NCBI GenBank assembly: GCA_030849065.1
Contig: JASAON010001580.1
Coordinates: forward strand, 1 to 64,000
DNA length: 64,000 nt
Source of the DNA: Jaenimonas drosophilae
Taxonomy: Eukaryota; Euglenozoa; Kinetoplastea; Trypanosomatida; Trypanosomatidae
Direction: 5' to 3'
This document shows positions 27,506 through 37,511 of this stretch, piece after piece. How positions within the stretch are numbered: position 1 is the first letter of the stretch; every line of letters begins with the position of its first letter. Both the position numbers and the translations under genes were made by a program. Under the pieces are notes generated by a model. It had not been told where the DNA came from. It ran no database searches and was given only the letters and a program-made list of their open reading frames with translations.

Positions 27506-30193
27506 ATGGAAACGCATAGTAGCTCAGTGAATCGCAGCTTGGATGAAAGATGCACTGGTGATCAGTCCATCATGCTCCCAACGTCATCTACTTCCATCGT
27601 AAGCCGGAGCACTTCTGCTCTGCATGCTGCGCGCATGTTTGGTACCCACAATCGGCACAATCAGTCAGAAGATTTGGCACCGCCTCCTAATAAGAAGCTG
27701 CCACGTATCTGGCGGCGAAGCGTTCCACGCGCAAAGATCCCGCACTGGTTTTTGAAGATGTTCTGTGGTATCGAGCATAGCGGAGAAGCACGCGCACGCT
27801 GGTTTCTTAAGTGTTTCTTGAACCTCGCAATTGTCTTCGTTGTTATTTGCGTCGTCGGGCTTGCACTGTGGGCCTCGATTCTCTATCTTGACACCGCTGA
27901 GAATGCGGCGTCGCCTCCGAAAGACTCACTGACGCGAGGAGTCCTTGGAATCGGCCGGGCACTGGGTCTGACGCGTCACTACACTAACCGTCGTCTTGCT
28001 GCTCTTGCCCGCATGGAACACATGAGAGATGCTAACCGTATCAACGTTACAACAGTCGCCTCTGCTCTTGCCGGTGGCCTGAAAAAGTTAACCGATATAT
28101 TAGCACTCTCAAGAGAACAACGCTCCTCCCTCATCTCAGGGTCCCATCGAGATTTTCAACTTGAGTATGCGCAACGTCTCATTGCCACACTTCTGGACGA
28201 GCAGAAGCAGGTGCCGAATAAAGCACATGTTGAAGTGCAACGAAAGGATACTGAGCTTCTACCCAAGTTAGCGAAGTTTTTGATTCGGTGTGCAAATCTG
28301 AAGAGAGGGTCTCCGTCCGCCAATTCGGAGTACTTACGTGCGTGCACTTCTTCTCTTCTTCCTCCATCAGAGGAGAAAGATGGAAGAGACAAGCAGCATG
28401 GGGGTTTTGAGGCTGTGGAGCCTGGACAGAGGACTGAAGAAGAAGAGAGTCGTTTCCCTTTTGATGAGATGGCCCTTCTACAGTACCGCTATGCCGCTGG
28501 ACATCAGCGGCGCAGTGGCACGGACAGTCACTCTGGAGATATGCATCTTGAACAGAAGAGTGGAAAAGTGCACCTGGGAAATTATTCGAAGGCAGATTTG
28601 TATCAACTACCTTCTGTTCTCAATCGTCGTTTTTACTACCCAGTCCGACGGTGGGCAAGAGCTAATCCCTTTTCCCCACATTCATTCGCTGCTACGGATG
28701 CGTGGTACAGCGCGGTAGTGTCAAATGTTCTCTATTACTGCTCAGGATCGGTAGCTAAGCGAGTTTTCACACAGAGGCCGTCGTTCCTTCACATTGAGCC
28801 ATTAAGTCCAACACGCAACCAAGACATCAAAGAGCTCTTTTCGTCTCATCATCGAACAAGATTGCCGTCACGAACACCAGACGCTGACACAGTAACCCTG
28901 TTCGTTAGCTTTGCCAGTTTCCGAGACGAGGAGTGCAGTCCAACCCTCCTAGATCTGCTACAAAAGGCAAAAAACGTCCATCGAGTTTTCGTAGGGGTGG
29001 CCAAACAAAACGACCCAAGCGATCAGTTTTCATGTCTTCCACCCGAACTTCGAGATAAAGTGATACCGTGCTACGCACAGGGAAGTGCTCGCACAGATGG
29101 TCAAGAAGAACAGGAGGCCCGCAAACGAGTTCTAGGCGTCGAAGCGACGAGTGAGGACCCCGAGTTTGTCCTTGACTTCAGTCGACGTGTGTGCTTTCTT
29201 GGTGAGCATCTACGCTACCGTCGGGTTCCGGCTGTCACAGCACGGGGGCCAACGTACGGGAGATTTCTGTCTATGCTGCTGTACGGTGGTGAGACCATGG
29301 CTATGGTACTGGACTCACATAACCGCTTCGTGCCGCACTGGGATTCCTACATCGTTCATATGCATCACAAGATGCATGATCCCATGGCGGTGCTCAGTCA
29401 CTATCCAGAGTCTTACCCGTATGATAAGCCAGGACAAATCAAGAAGTTTGATTTTCTCCGTAGCAGCACCGCGTACCTCTGCCAGGCAAAGTTTGTCAAG
29501 GAGTTTGGCTTCATTCGCCTTGGAGCCATTGTGATTGGTGATCAGCAAAGATTCGCTGTAAACAATGAGTACAACCGTCCATATGTGATGACATCCCAGC
29601 AAGAGCCTGTTTCAAGCGAGCCTAACGATAAGCTTCCGCAGCCATGGATTGCTGGCGGCTTTCTCTTTGCGCGTGCTTCCTTTCTTCGAGAGGTTCCCTT
29701 TGACCCCCATCTTCCGTACCTCTTTGATGGTGAAGAAGTGTTGTTCTCCGTACGATTGTGGACCCACGGTTACAACATGTACTCACCCGAGCGCAACGTC
29801 GCGTACCACTTCTATGGACGACCCAAGGCTCCAAAGGTCTGGGGAATGAACCCATCGTGGCCTGCAATTCAAGCATCCTCCCGGGAACGTGTCAACTACC
29901 TCCTCCACAGCCTCCAAGTTGGACTTTCTACCAACTCCCCAGCCGGACCTAGGCGTCGTCGCAAACGACAGCCTGTCTCTGCGCTTCCCGCTAAGGTGAG
30001 GCCCAGGCGAGTGCAGTTGAACTTCAGCAATGAAGATGCTTTCGTCATCCCTCGCAACACGACATTGGCGCATGTGGTGGTGGACCTGGAGCGATACGGT
30101 ATGGGGTCGGTACGCACTGTCGAGGAGTGGTACAAATATGCAGGCATCGACCGTGCGCAGCAGAAGTTGGATGGTCGGTGGTGTGGTCCGTGA
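27506..30193 (+). CDS. GT60-family (GlcNAc-transferase-like) type II membrane glycosyltransferase
   Basis: Encodes 895 residues. A basic N-terminal tail of about 105 residues precedes one membrane anchor (about 108-132, LAIVFVVICVVGLALWASIL), then a stem, then a C-terminal catalytic domain from about residue 465. The latter matches the GlcNAc-transferase family PF11397/GT60: LFVSFASFRDEECSPTL, VFVGVAKQND, TYGRFLSMLLYGGE, the metal-site segment VLDSHNRFVPHWD (Asp603-Ser604-His605), WIAGGFLFARASFL, FDGEEVLFSVRLWTHGY and YHFYGRP. The founding member modifies hydroxyproline on Skp1 in the Dictyostelium cytosol. Membrane-anchored kinetoplastid relatives are thought to act in the secretory pathway. 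The key residues are intact, so it is likely active. The start is the ATG at 27506; the frame is open upstream to a TTG at 27440. Confidence 0.85.
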   Translation: METHSSSVNRSLDERCTGDQSIMLPTSSTSIVSRSTSALHAARMFGTHNRHNQSEDLAPPPNKKLPRIWRRSVPRAKIPHWFLKMFCGIEHSGEARARWFLKCFLNLAIVFVVICVVGLALWASILYLDTAENAASPPKDSLTRGVLGIGRALGLTRHYTNRRLAALARMEHMRDANRINVTTVASALAGGLKKLTDILALSREQRSSLISGSHRDFQLEYAQRLIATLLDEQKQVPNKAHVEVQRKDTELLPKLAKFLIRCANLKRGSPSANSEYLRACTSSLLPPSEEKDGRDKQHGGFEAVEPGQRTEEEESRFPFDEMALLQYRYAAGHQRRSGTDSHSGDMHLEQKSGKVHLGNYSKADLYQLPSVLNRRFYYPVRRWARANPFSPHSFAATDAWYSAVVSNVLYYCSGSVAKRVFTQRPSFLHIEPLSPTRNQDIKELFSSHHRTRLPSRTPDADTVTLFVSFASFRDEECSPTLLDLLQKAKNVHRVFVGVAKQNDPSDQFSCLPPELRDKVIPCYAQGSARTDGQEEQEARKRVLGVEATSEDPEFVLDFSRRVCFLGEHLRYRRVPAVTARGPTYGRFLSMLLYGGETMAMVLDSHNRFVPHWDSYIVHMHHKMHDPMAVLSHYPESYPYDKPGQIKKFDFLRSSTAYLCQAKFVKEFGFIRLGAIVIGDQQRFAVNNEYNRPYVMTSQQEPVSSEPNDKLPQPWIAGGFLFARASFLREVPFDPHLPYLFDGEEVLFSVRLWTHGYNMYSPERNVAYHFYGRPKAPKVWGMNPSWPAIQASSRERVNYLLHSLQVGLSTNSPAGPRRRRKRQPVSALPAKVRPRRVQLNFSNEDAFVIPRNTTLAHVVVDLERYGMGSVRTVEEWYKYAGIDRAQQKLDGRWCGP

Positions 30194-30423
30194 TTGGCTG
30201 ATCAAACAGCTCGTCAATTTTATTCTCAGTTTTGTCGTCTTACCTTCACCCTCCGAAATATTGTGGCAAAAGAGTTCATCATATTATCCTATTCTTCTTT
30301 CAAACGTAATGTAGATAGGCCCCGCCTTTCTTTTGGCTGGCCTTGTAGTACATCTCCCCTTCTTCACCTCGTCTTTGGGGCGATTGGTAGCTCTATCCTC
30401 TTCACTATATCCACGTGACTCTG

Positions 30424-30437
30424 CCATTTTCTTGAAG
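30424..30437 (+). promoter_or_regulatory. Putative trans-splice acceptor of the COG1 gene
   Basis: A short tract ccattttcttg and AG at 30436-30437 lie only 7 bases before the ATG at 30445. A longer pyrimidine-rich stretch lies at 30346-30372. If used, the leader would be very short. Confidence 0.4.
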
Positions 30438-30444
30438 CGCCACG

Positions 30445-33400
30445 ATGTCTTTGGACGATGCGGCGCAGGAGGCTCGACGTCTCCTCACCCAAAACACCGT
30501 ACAGGAATCACTGGATTACCTTGCCACCATTACCAAAACTATCGATGAGAGCAGCTCCAATTTGAGACGCATTATCGGTGGAAGCTACCTCGATGTCATG
30601 CATGCCTGTGAAGAAGTCGTGGGTATGCGCACAACTTGCGCAGACCTCTGGCGGATTCAGTCCGCTCTCTCCTCTACACCCCACAACAAGTCAGACGCGG
30701 AGAAATCGTCACCACCTAGGAGTTGGAGTCCGGTAACTGCCATCCGAGCCAAAGCTCTTCCGTCCTCATTGAGTGGTACAGTAAAGGAAGAGTTAGGGCT
30801 TCTGCCTCTACTGGACTCTCTATCAGCAGCGTCAGGAAGTAACAGCGTTACGACGACAGCAGCGACGCAGCCAAATGGGTTGCTTGTCCACGAGCATCAA
30901 GATAAACGCTCCCCAAGTACCGCAGAGACTAGCATTTCACATCGGGGCCACCTCCAAGAACAGCTGTGTGCGGTTGAGGGCTATTTTGCTGCTGACAGCG
31001 TCGTTGAAGCAGCGCGAACCCTTCGAGATATACGACGACAACTAGAACAGCACCAACACTCAGATTCCTCAAAAGATGAGCGATTAGAACGGCACCTCCT
31101 ACTCAACGTAACTGCTTACGAAAGACGTCTACTTCAACGCGTAGAAACCAATTTGCATCGTGGCGCACGCGAGGCGGCTCTGTATGCCATTGATGGAACC
31201 GCAAAGATGGCTGCGACTTCCTATTCGCGAGGAAGAGAAGGTTTTGCGGAGTCATGGAAATCAAGCTTAGCAGCTGCGCGCCAAAGATGGCGCTCATTGA
31301 GTCTTGCCCTGCAGTATCTCCAGCCATCAATGGAACTACTGAGTGAGCTTCTCTCCGTGAGCGAGGGCTCGACCGAGGTGGAGCTCAGCCAAGATGTCAA
31401 TCCTGCGCTGATTGCTGTACAGGATGTTCTTCGCTTTAGCAACATGTCCTCTCTCCGCGGAGTTATTCGACATGCAGAAGGAAGTACTGACAGCGTTCGT
31501 AGCAGCCCCAGTCACTTGACCGTGATGGTGCTGCTGATGTGCGACCTGCTACGTCAGCATGCCAAGTCGGTAGGACAGAATTTGCATCGTGGTGATGAGG
31601 AACAACAGTTTGTAGCCGTGGGGGTGGAATCCAATGACCCTGCCGCAACCTCCCTCGCGTGGGCAGTGGAGGCCCTTATTCTCATGGTTCAGCTGAGCTC
31701 CTATCTTGCCGCGCTGGTGTCGCCCGAGGGGACCGAGGCCACAGTTCAGGAGGCGCTGGAACCCTGGAGTATCGACCAGCGTGCAATGGATGCACTCGGA
31801 TCAAAGCAGGTACTGCGGAAGCTCATTGAGGCGCGGCAGACAGTTAGTACCATGCCAACGCCTGCGGATGTCTCCGACTCTGTCGCTGCAAAGGCCCGCG
31901 GGGTTTCTGCTTCCTCCGCAGTGGGAGATGGCAAGACCCTGACAACTGCTCGACGGTCAACGAAGGCGTACCGCGACTACCTGCTTCGCGCGGTGGGCAC
32001 TCACCGAGCAGTGCGTGGAACCATGTTTGAGGCGGAGGCGGACAGGGGTCACCATCCAGAGCCTTTCGTGGTCCCAGATCATAGTAAAGGCGTCGCTGAA
32101 GTGGTAGCGGTTCTTCCACTTGTAGCGGCCGTTGCAGAATCCATTCTTCGTCCCTATCTTCGTGCCGTTTTTACCCCCTTCTGTCGCGACCCCCGAACAA
32201 TTCGCACACTGCGGGAACTGTGGTCCATGCATCTATCACCAGCCTTGGCACATTCCGTAGAAGGACTGGCGAAGGTTTCCACCACCTCTTCCGCATTTTT
32301 GCACTCAGTGAAGGATGGAGTGGAAGAGGTGGTTTCAGAAGCACTCACCCAAGAGCTCCAGCGCACGCTGCGGTCTGCGGAAAGATTACAAAAGGCGTTT
32401 GTGGAGGAGCTGGGTATTGACCCTTCTCCGATGGACGGCAGAGAGAAGACTGCATCTCAACACACGCTCCTCCCAAATTCGCTAAGCCTCCACCAGATGG
32501 TTCGACTCGCGCTGGGGAAGCACACTGCCTGGTCCACATCGATGCCCGGTACTTCCATCGGCCGCGAATCTCTTGGGCTACCACAGCATGCGCAAACCAC
32601 GCGAGGAGTATGGAAGCAAAGGATTGGTGAAGCCCTTCGTGTGGAGCGAGGACCATCCCGCGGTGTCGGTGCTGAGAGCACCGCTGTCGGGCAGCACACA
32701 AGCAGTGACCGAGAGCGTTCCGTGATTCATGCTATCTACCCCGCCGTGCAGACCTCCAACACAGAGTCACCACAGTGTTCTTCGGACTCACCATCAGTGT
32801 CGTCGTGGATAGAGGCTTTGGTGCAACTAGTAAAGCTCGTTGACATTATGCGCGGTGTGTTTGGCGGATCGGAGAGGCTTCGCGCCACCTCTGCTCAACC
32901 TAGCCAGGATGATGGCTGGCGGCAAGCAATTCTACAGTGGGCGAGAGAATCTCTCAATTGCTTTACCGAAGTGGAGCAACGCTTACGTGCCCTTGCTGCT
33001 GGAGATTCCCAAGACCTGAAGAACCCAGTTCACGTTGCCTGTCGATTGTACGAGCTGGCGGCGCTGGTGGACGTTTACCGTGTGAGTCTTCGCTCCTTGT
33101 TGGAAGTACTTTTGCGTGATGCCTCCAACTATCCCTCTGCCGGAAACCCACTTCCACCGGTTACTCCCTCGGCACTTGAGCGTCATTTGGAAGCTTTCCA
33201 AAGCCAAGCCAAGGACCTCTACGAGCGTTGTCATCGTCCATGGATCATGGCTGTTACATCAGAGTGGATGAATTTTGTGGAAGGCTTATACACCCGTCAA
33301 TTTGGTTTACCACCACCATCGACTGCTGAGCCACGCTTTCCAACTCCTTCGGCAGGTGGGATCAGCGACCGAGGAGGTGACGGAGGCTCATTCCCCACTC

Positions 33401-34353
33401 GGCTGTCCCCTGATCTCCTTGGGGGCATCTCACAGCTGCAGGGCATTGTTCTTGCGCTGCTCGACTGCCGCCCAGGCATCCACTCCATCTCGGCATCTTC
33501 ATCGAGGATCTCTGGGGTCATTGACCGCAATGGAACGCTGGCATCGAATGGTGGTCCTTCGCAACCTGCTAGCTGCGTCGGACAGACTGCTCCTTACATT
33601 TCTCAATCTGTGCGCGCTGATCTTTACCTGTCAATTCTTGAGGCAATTCCGGAGACCATCGAGCGCCGAGTGCTTGCAACTCTATCGACGGCGAAGTCAG
33701 TTTCCACTGCTGCCGCAGAAGGTTGTATGCAGCTGTTCCTGGATGTCTACGCCCAAAAGCTGCTCTTCGCACGCTGTGTACCAGAAGGGTCATCCTGCCA
33801 GCCAGCAACTGCGGCCTCTATTGTCCGTCGTGCAGACGCCGCTGAGCAGCGGCTGCAGCAGCTGTTGCTGAATATTTCCCGTTCCATTGACCCGGTTCGG
33901 TGGCATCATGCTCAAGGACCAATCCGGCAAGCCGGAGAAGTCCTTGTCGTCCGCGCAGCTCTCTTCTTGGGAATTCCAGCCACCCACAGTGTGGGGGCGA
34001 AGGCCCTTGCCCTTGATGGCGCGGACTCCTCAGCACCTGTCCTTCACAAGAAGGCCGATGCACCTCGGTTCGCGCTGCTCCCTATTGCGTCAACCGCCGC
34101 CTCATCATCTGCCCTCACCGCTGGAGCAGGAGCGGGCGGCGTCGGCCTCTTCCGCGCCGCATCACCCGAGGCCCTCGCCAGTGGAATGCTGGGGACGCGG
34201 ACACGACCCGCCATGGAGGATGTCGTCGGCCACGCGGCACCCACGCCGAGCGCTGGCAACGCCCCTCATGTGGGGATGTCACTCTGGAACAGTACTCAAC
34301 GTGGCTGGAGCAGTTTGTGGGGAGCCGGGGAGAAGGGCGATGCCATTCGTTAA
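30445..34353 (+). CDS. COG1: Conserved oligomeric Golgi complex subunit 1-like
   Basis: Encodes 1302 residues. The N-terminus carries the Vps51/COG1-type signature. An ARRLL segment at about 9-13 is followed by a helix, then LRRIIGGSYLDVMHACEEV at about 41-59 and VVGMRTTCADLW. These correspond to 'LR.lVG..Yrdl...ad.I..M', the region that enters the complex core. The rest is a long mainly helical rod with low-complexity insertions (for example around 100-160 and 720-780) and a Gly/Ala-rich C-terminal part. COG tethers retrograde vesicles in the Golgi and is needed for correct localisation of glycosyltransferases, a fitting neighbour for the GT60 pair and the transporter. Only the N-terminal block is diagnostic; the remainder is too divergent to check by eye. 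Confidence 0.7.
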   Translation: MSLDDAAQEARRLLTQNTVQESLDYLATITKTIDESSSNLRRIIGGSYLDVMHACEEVVGMRTTCADLWRIQSALSSTPHNKSDAEKSSPPRSWSPVTAIRAKALPSSLSGTVKEELGLLPLLDSLSAASGSNSVTTTAATQPNGLLVHEHQDKRSPSTAETSISHRGHLQEQLCAVEGYFAADSVVEAARTLRDIRRQLEQHQHSDSSKDERLERHLLLNVTAYERRLLQRVETNLHRGAREAALYAIDGTAKMAATSYSRGREGFAESWKSSLAAARQRWRSLSLALQYLQPSMELLSELLSVSEGSTEVELSQDVNPALIAVQDVLRFSNMSSLRGVIRHAEGSTDSVRSSPSHLTVMVLLMCDLLRQHAKSVGQNLHRGDEEQQFVAVGVESNDPAATSLAWAVEALILMVQLSSYLAALVSPEGTEATVQEALEPWSIDQRAMDALGSKQVLRKLIEARQTVSTMPTPADVSDSVAAKARGVSASSAVGDGKTLTTARRSTKAYRDYLLRAVGTHRAVRGTMFEAEADRGHHPEPFVVPDHSKGVAEVVAVLPLVAAVAESILRPYLRAVFTPFCRDPRTIRTLRELWSMHLSPALAHSVEGLAKVSTTSSAFLHSVKDGVEEVVSEALTQELQRTLRSAERLQKAFVEELGIDPSPMDGREKTASQHTLLPNSLSLHQMVRLALGKHTAWSTSMPGTSIGRESLGLPQHAQTTRGVWKQRIGEALRVERGPSRGVGAESTAVGQHTSSDRERSVIHAIYPAVQTSNTESPQCSSDSPSVSSWIEALVQLVKLVDIMRGVFGGSERLRATSAQPSQDDGWRQAILQWARESLNCFTEVEQRLRALAAGDSQDLKNPVHVACRLYELAALVDVYRVSLRSLLEVLLRDASNYPSAGNPLPPVTPSALERHLEAFQSQAKDLYERCHRPWIMAVTSEWMNFVEGLYTRQFGLPPPSTAEPRFPTPSAGGISDRGGDGGSFPTRLSPDLLGGISQLQGIVLALLDCRPGIHSISASSSRISGVIDRNGTLASNGGPSQPASCVGQTAPYISQSVRADLYLSILEAIPETIERRVLATLSTAKSVSTAAAEGCMQLFLDVYAQKLLFARCVPEGSSCQPATAASIVRRADAAEQRLQQLLLNISRSIDPVRWHHAQGPIRQAGEVLVVRAALFLGIPATHSVGAKALALDGADSSAPVLHKKADAPRFALLPIASTAASSSALTAGAGAGGVGLFRAASPEALASGMLGTRTRPAMEDVVGHAAPTPSAGNAPHVGMSLWNSTQRGWSSLWGAGEKGDAIR

Positions 34354-34708
34354 GTTCCCACGGGCACGATAGGGAAGGAGGGGAGACACAGGATGGTGGA
34401 ACTACCCCTTCTCTCAACACATCTGTTGCTACGATGACATTTATGAGATGCGTCAGGGATTTTGCTGGGCATGTTGGTGAGATCTCTGGAGCTCAGCCAA
34501 ACTTTCTTATTTTGTCTCTCCGTTATTCCTTCTTCGAACTAGTTGCGGAAGGAACAGTCTTCCTCTTGGGGTTCAATCCCACCACACAGGTGAGGATTGA
34601 TCACATACAAGGAGCCACCAACACGCTATTTATTCCTCAGAGTCTTGGTCGTCGACGAAACCAAGTTGGGGGGTAATCCTTGGCTGCTTTGTTTTCTTCA
34701 AATCACCA
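34354..34708. other. Intergenic region, no gene seen
   Basis: T-rich stretches (near 34503-34530 and 34683-34700, tgctttgttttcttc) are likely processing signals. No gene is supported. Confidence 0.6.
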
Positions 34709-36136
34709 ATGTCGTCACCTCATTTATCAAGTGGTGGTGAGAGCGACACACTTTTGTCAGAGTTTCGGCGTGAGCTTGATGCCTTCTACGTGTCAGCTGA
34801 ATCGATGGTCATTACGCAGTGCCATCAACCAGCTCAGGGCAACTACATTGAGGCGCAGGCATGGTGTGTCTCTGTGAATCAGGGATTTACATCCCGAACC
34901 CCCATCACCCTGCGGCTAACTGCCGTTCCTCGAGATGGGGAGCCCGACCCTAAGTCTGGGGTGTCAGTCCGCTATCGAGTTGTGGTGGATAGGACACGAT
35001 GTGGTGGTGACTTTCGCCTATCGCGTCAGGCTTCGTACATGGATCCCATCAGTGGGTCAGTGATGCCCACTGCCTTCGACAACGTCATCTTCCCAACTTT
35101 GCGCAGCTTCATTGATGACGGTATTCGGCGACTCTTTGAGCAAAAACCACCCTTGATGGACTACGGATCTGTGGCCAACAATGCAGCAGCAACGACCCTC
35201 ACCACCTTTCCCCCTACTGTGGAATTGAACAACGTCGCGGCCTTCCAGCACATCTTCCAGGATGCCAGCAAGACGGAGGCCTCAGCACGTGATGTTAACC
35301 GCGAGTATGAGCTGCGCACCTTTGCTGTTCTTCGTGATTTGTCAAAGTTTGGCGATGGACTAAGCCGGTACGATCCTAGTCTTGGCATCATTCGGGTTCA
35401 CATTCCCATCTTCAACACCAAGCAGGCTACAACGAGGAGTGGCCAACCGATGAGCACCGAGGGCTCTCCCCTTGGAGTAAATTCAACGTCTTCTACGTCG
35501 GTCACGGACGTGGAGGTGCTGACCACCCTTCGCGTTTGCATTCGCCTGCAAATCAACGCGGATGCCGTGCCACCGCCAACAGTGTACCTGGTTGATGCCG
35601 CTGGAGGCTCGCTTCATCGTGATTGGTCGCTAGGCTTTGGCCCTTCGACACCACCCACGGCTGAGGAGTGTCAGTACATGGAACATCTGTTCGTCCCTCT
35701 TCTTGAGCTTGAAAGCGATGCTCGAACTCTGCGCGTCCGGCCTTCCCTTGTAGCGCAGTGGTGGCAGCCAGAGGCATCGGTATACCAACTTCTCCAACAA
35801 CTCCAAGCCGAAATCACCTCTCTGTTGCGGAAGGCTTCAACTCAATCGAACGACATGGATGATTGGTTTGCCACCTTCAACTCACCCGTGACTGCTGCAC
35901 CAAAGCCCTTTGTTCGCATTGGCACAATGGACAAGTGCCTACTATGTGGTAGCCAGCCGAAATCCGTTGCCTTTGTTCCGTGCGGCCACATCGCTATGTG
36001 TCGATCATGCGCACGCCGCATGATGGTGGAGAAGAACCAATCGGCACCCTTCCGTTCGCGGGAGCCCACAGGTGCAAACATGTTTCCGTGTGTGGTGTGC
36101 AAAACCATGGTGCAGGAATGTCGTTTACTGCTGTAG
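34709..36136 (+). CDS. C-terminal RING-finger protein (putative E3 ubiquitin ligase)
   Basis: Encodes 475 residues. The C-terminal 65 residues form a RING-HC finger: CLLC (Cys410, Cys413), then VPCGHIAMCRSCARRMM supplying Cys-His-Cys-Cys ligands, an insertion of about 20 residues, and CVVC. A terminal RING of this spacing is found in IAP, MULAN and Mahogunin-type E3 ligases, where it recruits E2 enzymes. Residues 1-400 are not recognised. They contain beta-rich segments (ITLRLTAVPRDG, VSVRYRVVVDRTRCGGDF) that could form a substrate-binding domain. No membrane segment is evident. The ubiquitin-ligase role is a family inference. Confidence 0.75.
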   Translation: MSSPHLSSGGESDTLLSEFRRELDAFYVSAESMVITQCHQPAQGNYIEAQAWCVSVNQGFTSRTPITLRLTAVPRDGEPDPKSGVSVRYRVVVDRTRCGGDFRLSRQASYMDPISGSVMPTAFDNVIFPTLRSFIDDGIRRLFEQKPPLMDYGSVANNAAATTLTTFPPTVELNNVAAFQHIFQDASKTEASARDVNREYELRTFAVLRDLSKFGDGLSRYDPSLGIIRVHIPIFNTKQATTRSGQPMSTEGSPLGVNSTSSTSVTDVEVLTTLRVCIRLQINADAVPPPTVYLVDAAGGSLHRDWSLGFGPSTPPTAEECQYMEHLFVPLLELESDARTLRVRPSLVAQWWQPEASVYQLLQQLQAEITSLLRKASTQSNDMDDWFATFNSPVTAAPKPFVRIGTMDKCLLCGSQPKSVAFVPCGHIAMCRSCARRMMVEKNQSAPFRSREPTGANMFPCVVCKTMVQECRLLL

Positions 36137-36421
36137 GACATGAACATCACTCGCTATTTGTTACATATTCGGGAAGATGCTTCTCCACGGGTGCAACTCG
36201 TCTTCCACTCGTTGACCAATGAACTTTTTTTCTTCTTCAGCCAACTACATCTTTGTGTGGCGGCTATGACCTGTCTAATATACATGCCGCTCCTCTACTG
36301 TGAAAAGTATGTATGGCATTGGGTTCTTTCCTTTTTCGTCTCTATTGCTTTACTCTCAAGCGTCTCTACTCCAGGCTTACGTTGACATAGTGTATTACGT
36401 AGGATTGTTCACACCTACGGC
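36137..36421. other. Intergenic region between RING and SF3A2 genes
   Basis: T-rich (ttttttcttcttcag at about 36225-36240 ends in CAG, a plausible acceptor; another T-rich run lies at 36325-36365). No gene is seen. Confidence 0.55.
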
Positions 36422-37123
36422 ATGTCTGGTCCACGAATGATGCAGGACCCGCGGGATCTCGCAAGGAGCTCTCCCCACTTCAAGATCAACCACATCGGAA
36501 AGGCCACCTGCACCCTGTGCAATATCTACTGTAACGATGAGGCGGCCTTCATCAAGCATGTGGCTGGCAAGACACACACCTCGATGCTGGAGCGCCTGGA
36601 GCGGAGTCAAGTGCGTCAGCAACGTTTAGCGGAGGAAGAAACGCGTAGTGCCGACGCCGAACAACGAGCAATTCGGGATGCTAAGACCCGTGAACTGCTT
36701 CTTCGTGGCTCGTCCTCCAATGAAGGGAGCTCAGGCACCACAGGTGTGACCAACGATCGCTTTGGCCTTCCACACTACTCATTTCACACGGAGCACGATC
36801 CTGTGACCTTCGTCACCAAGGTGTGGCTTGAGTTTCCCTTTCCTCATGCCGGAACTAGTACTCGACCACTACACCGGTGGTTGTCTTCGCGCGAGCAAAA
36901 GATGGAGCCAGTCACCTCCAACGAGGACGACGAGTACTACATTTACCTCCTTGTTGCCTGTGACGGCTACACGACCGCATCACTCAAGTTCCCTGCTCGT
37001 GCTGTGCGTAGTCAGCCAGGTGATCTTCAGCCCGACAGTGATGAACCCGCCTTCAAGGCTCACTGGGACTCATTGCGTCGAGTATACGAGCTGTTTTTTA
37101 CACTGACCATGCAGCCTCGATAG
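36422..37123 (+). CDS. SF3A2: Splicing factor 3A subunit 2 (SF3a66/Prp11)
   Basis: Encodes 233 residues. It is a U2 snRNP component required for pre-mRNA branch-site recognition; in kinetoplastids it would serve trans-splicing and the few cis-introns. A matrin-type C2H2 zinc finger lies at about residues 28-55: IGKATCTLCNIYC (Cys30, Cys33) and FIKHVAGKTH. Downstream the conserved SF3A2 core is clear: GLPHYSF corresponds to 'GrPgYkv', VTKVWLEFPFP to the 'l.f.idyPe' strand, PLHRWLSSREQKMEP to 'PrhRfMsayEQriEpP', YIYLLVACDGYTTASLKFPAR to 'yqYLl.AaepYeTiaFK.P', and FKAHWDSLRRVYELFF to 'f..hW......f.lqf'. The proline-rich tail of animal SF3A2 is absent, as in yeast Prp11. Confidence 0.9.
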   Translation: MSGPRMMQDPRDLARSSPHFKINHIGKATCTLCNIYCNDEAAFIKHVAGKTHTSMLERLERSQVRQQRLAEEETRSADAEQRAIRDAKTRELLLRGSSSNEGSSGTTGVTNDRFGLPHYSFHTEHDPVTFVTKVWLEFPFPHAGTSTRPLHRWLSSREQKMEPVTSNEDDEYYIYLLVACDGYTTASLKFPARAVRSQPGDLQPDSDEPAFKAHWDSLRRVYELFFTLTMQPR

Positions 37124-37511
37124 ATGAGTCATCATGAGTGATGAGGATCCTACGTGTAACCATTCCAGACTAGGTTACGGTACAGAGAGATATCGGGTCT
37201 CTTCTGACTCCAACACTCTTCTTTCGTATGTGAAGTTCTCTTCTCTGCACATGATGTTACTTTTCCTTTTCAATTTTTATTTGCGATAAGTTGCTCACAG
37301 ACATTTTTGGATGGACATCTCCTTAACTTGGAGATTACCTCCTCTCACCCTTTCATAATCACCACACATAAAGTATTCGCGGTCATTCCCGCGCAGATTG
37401 TACGTTGTTGTGGTTTATCATCGCCCTCAGTACCAGTCACATTTCAGCACACATAGACACATTAACCATTTGCACCTCGCCTATTCAGAATTACTCTCCG
37501 TACATAAATAT
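37124..37511. other. Intergenic region and ATM leader
   Basis: T-rich tracts (37228-37245, 37259-37281) occur before the kinase gene. The ATM frame remains open upstream to 37398 but without an ATG. No other gene is seen. Confidence 0.6.
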
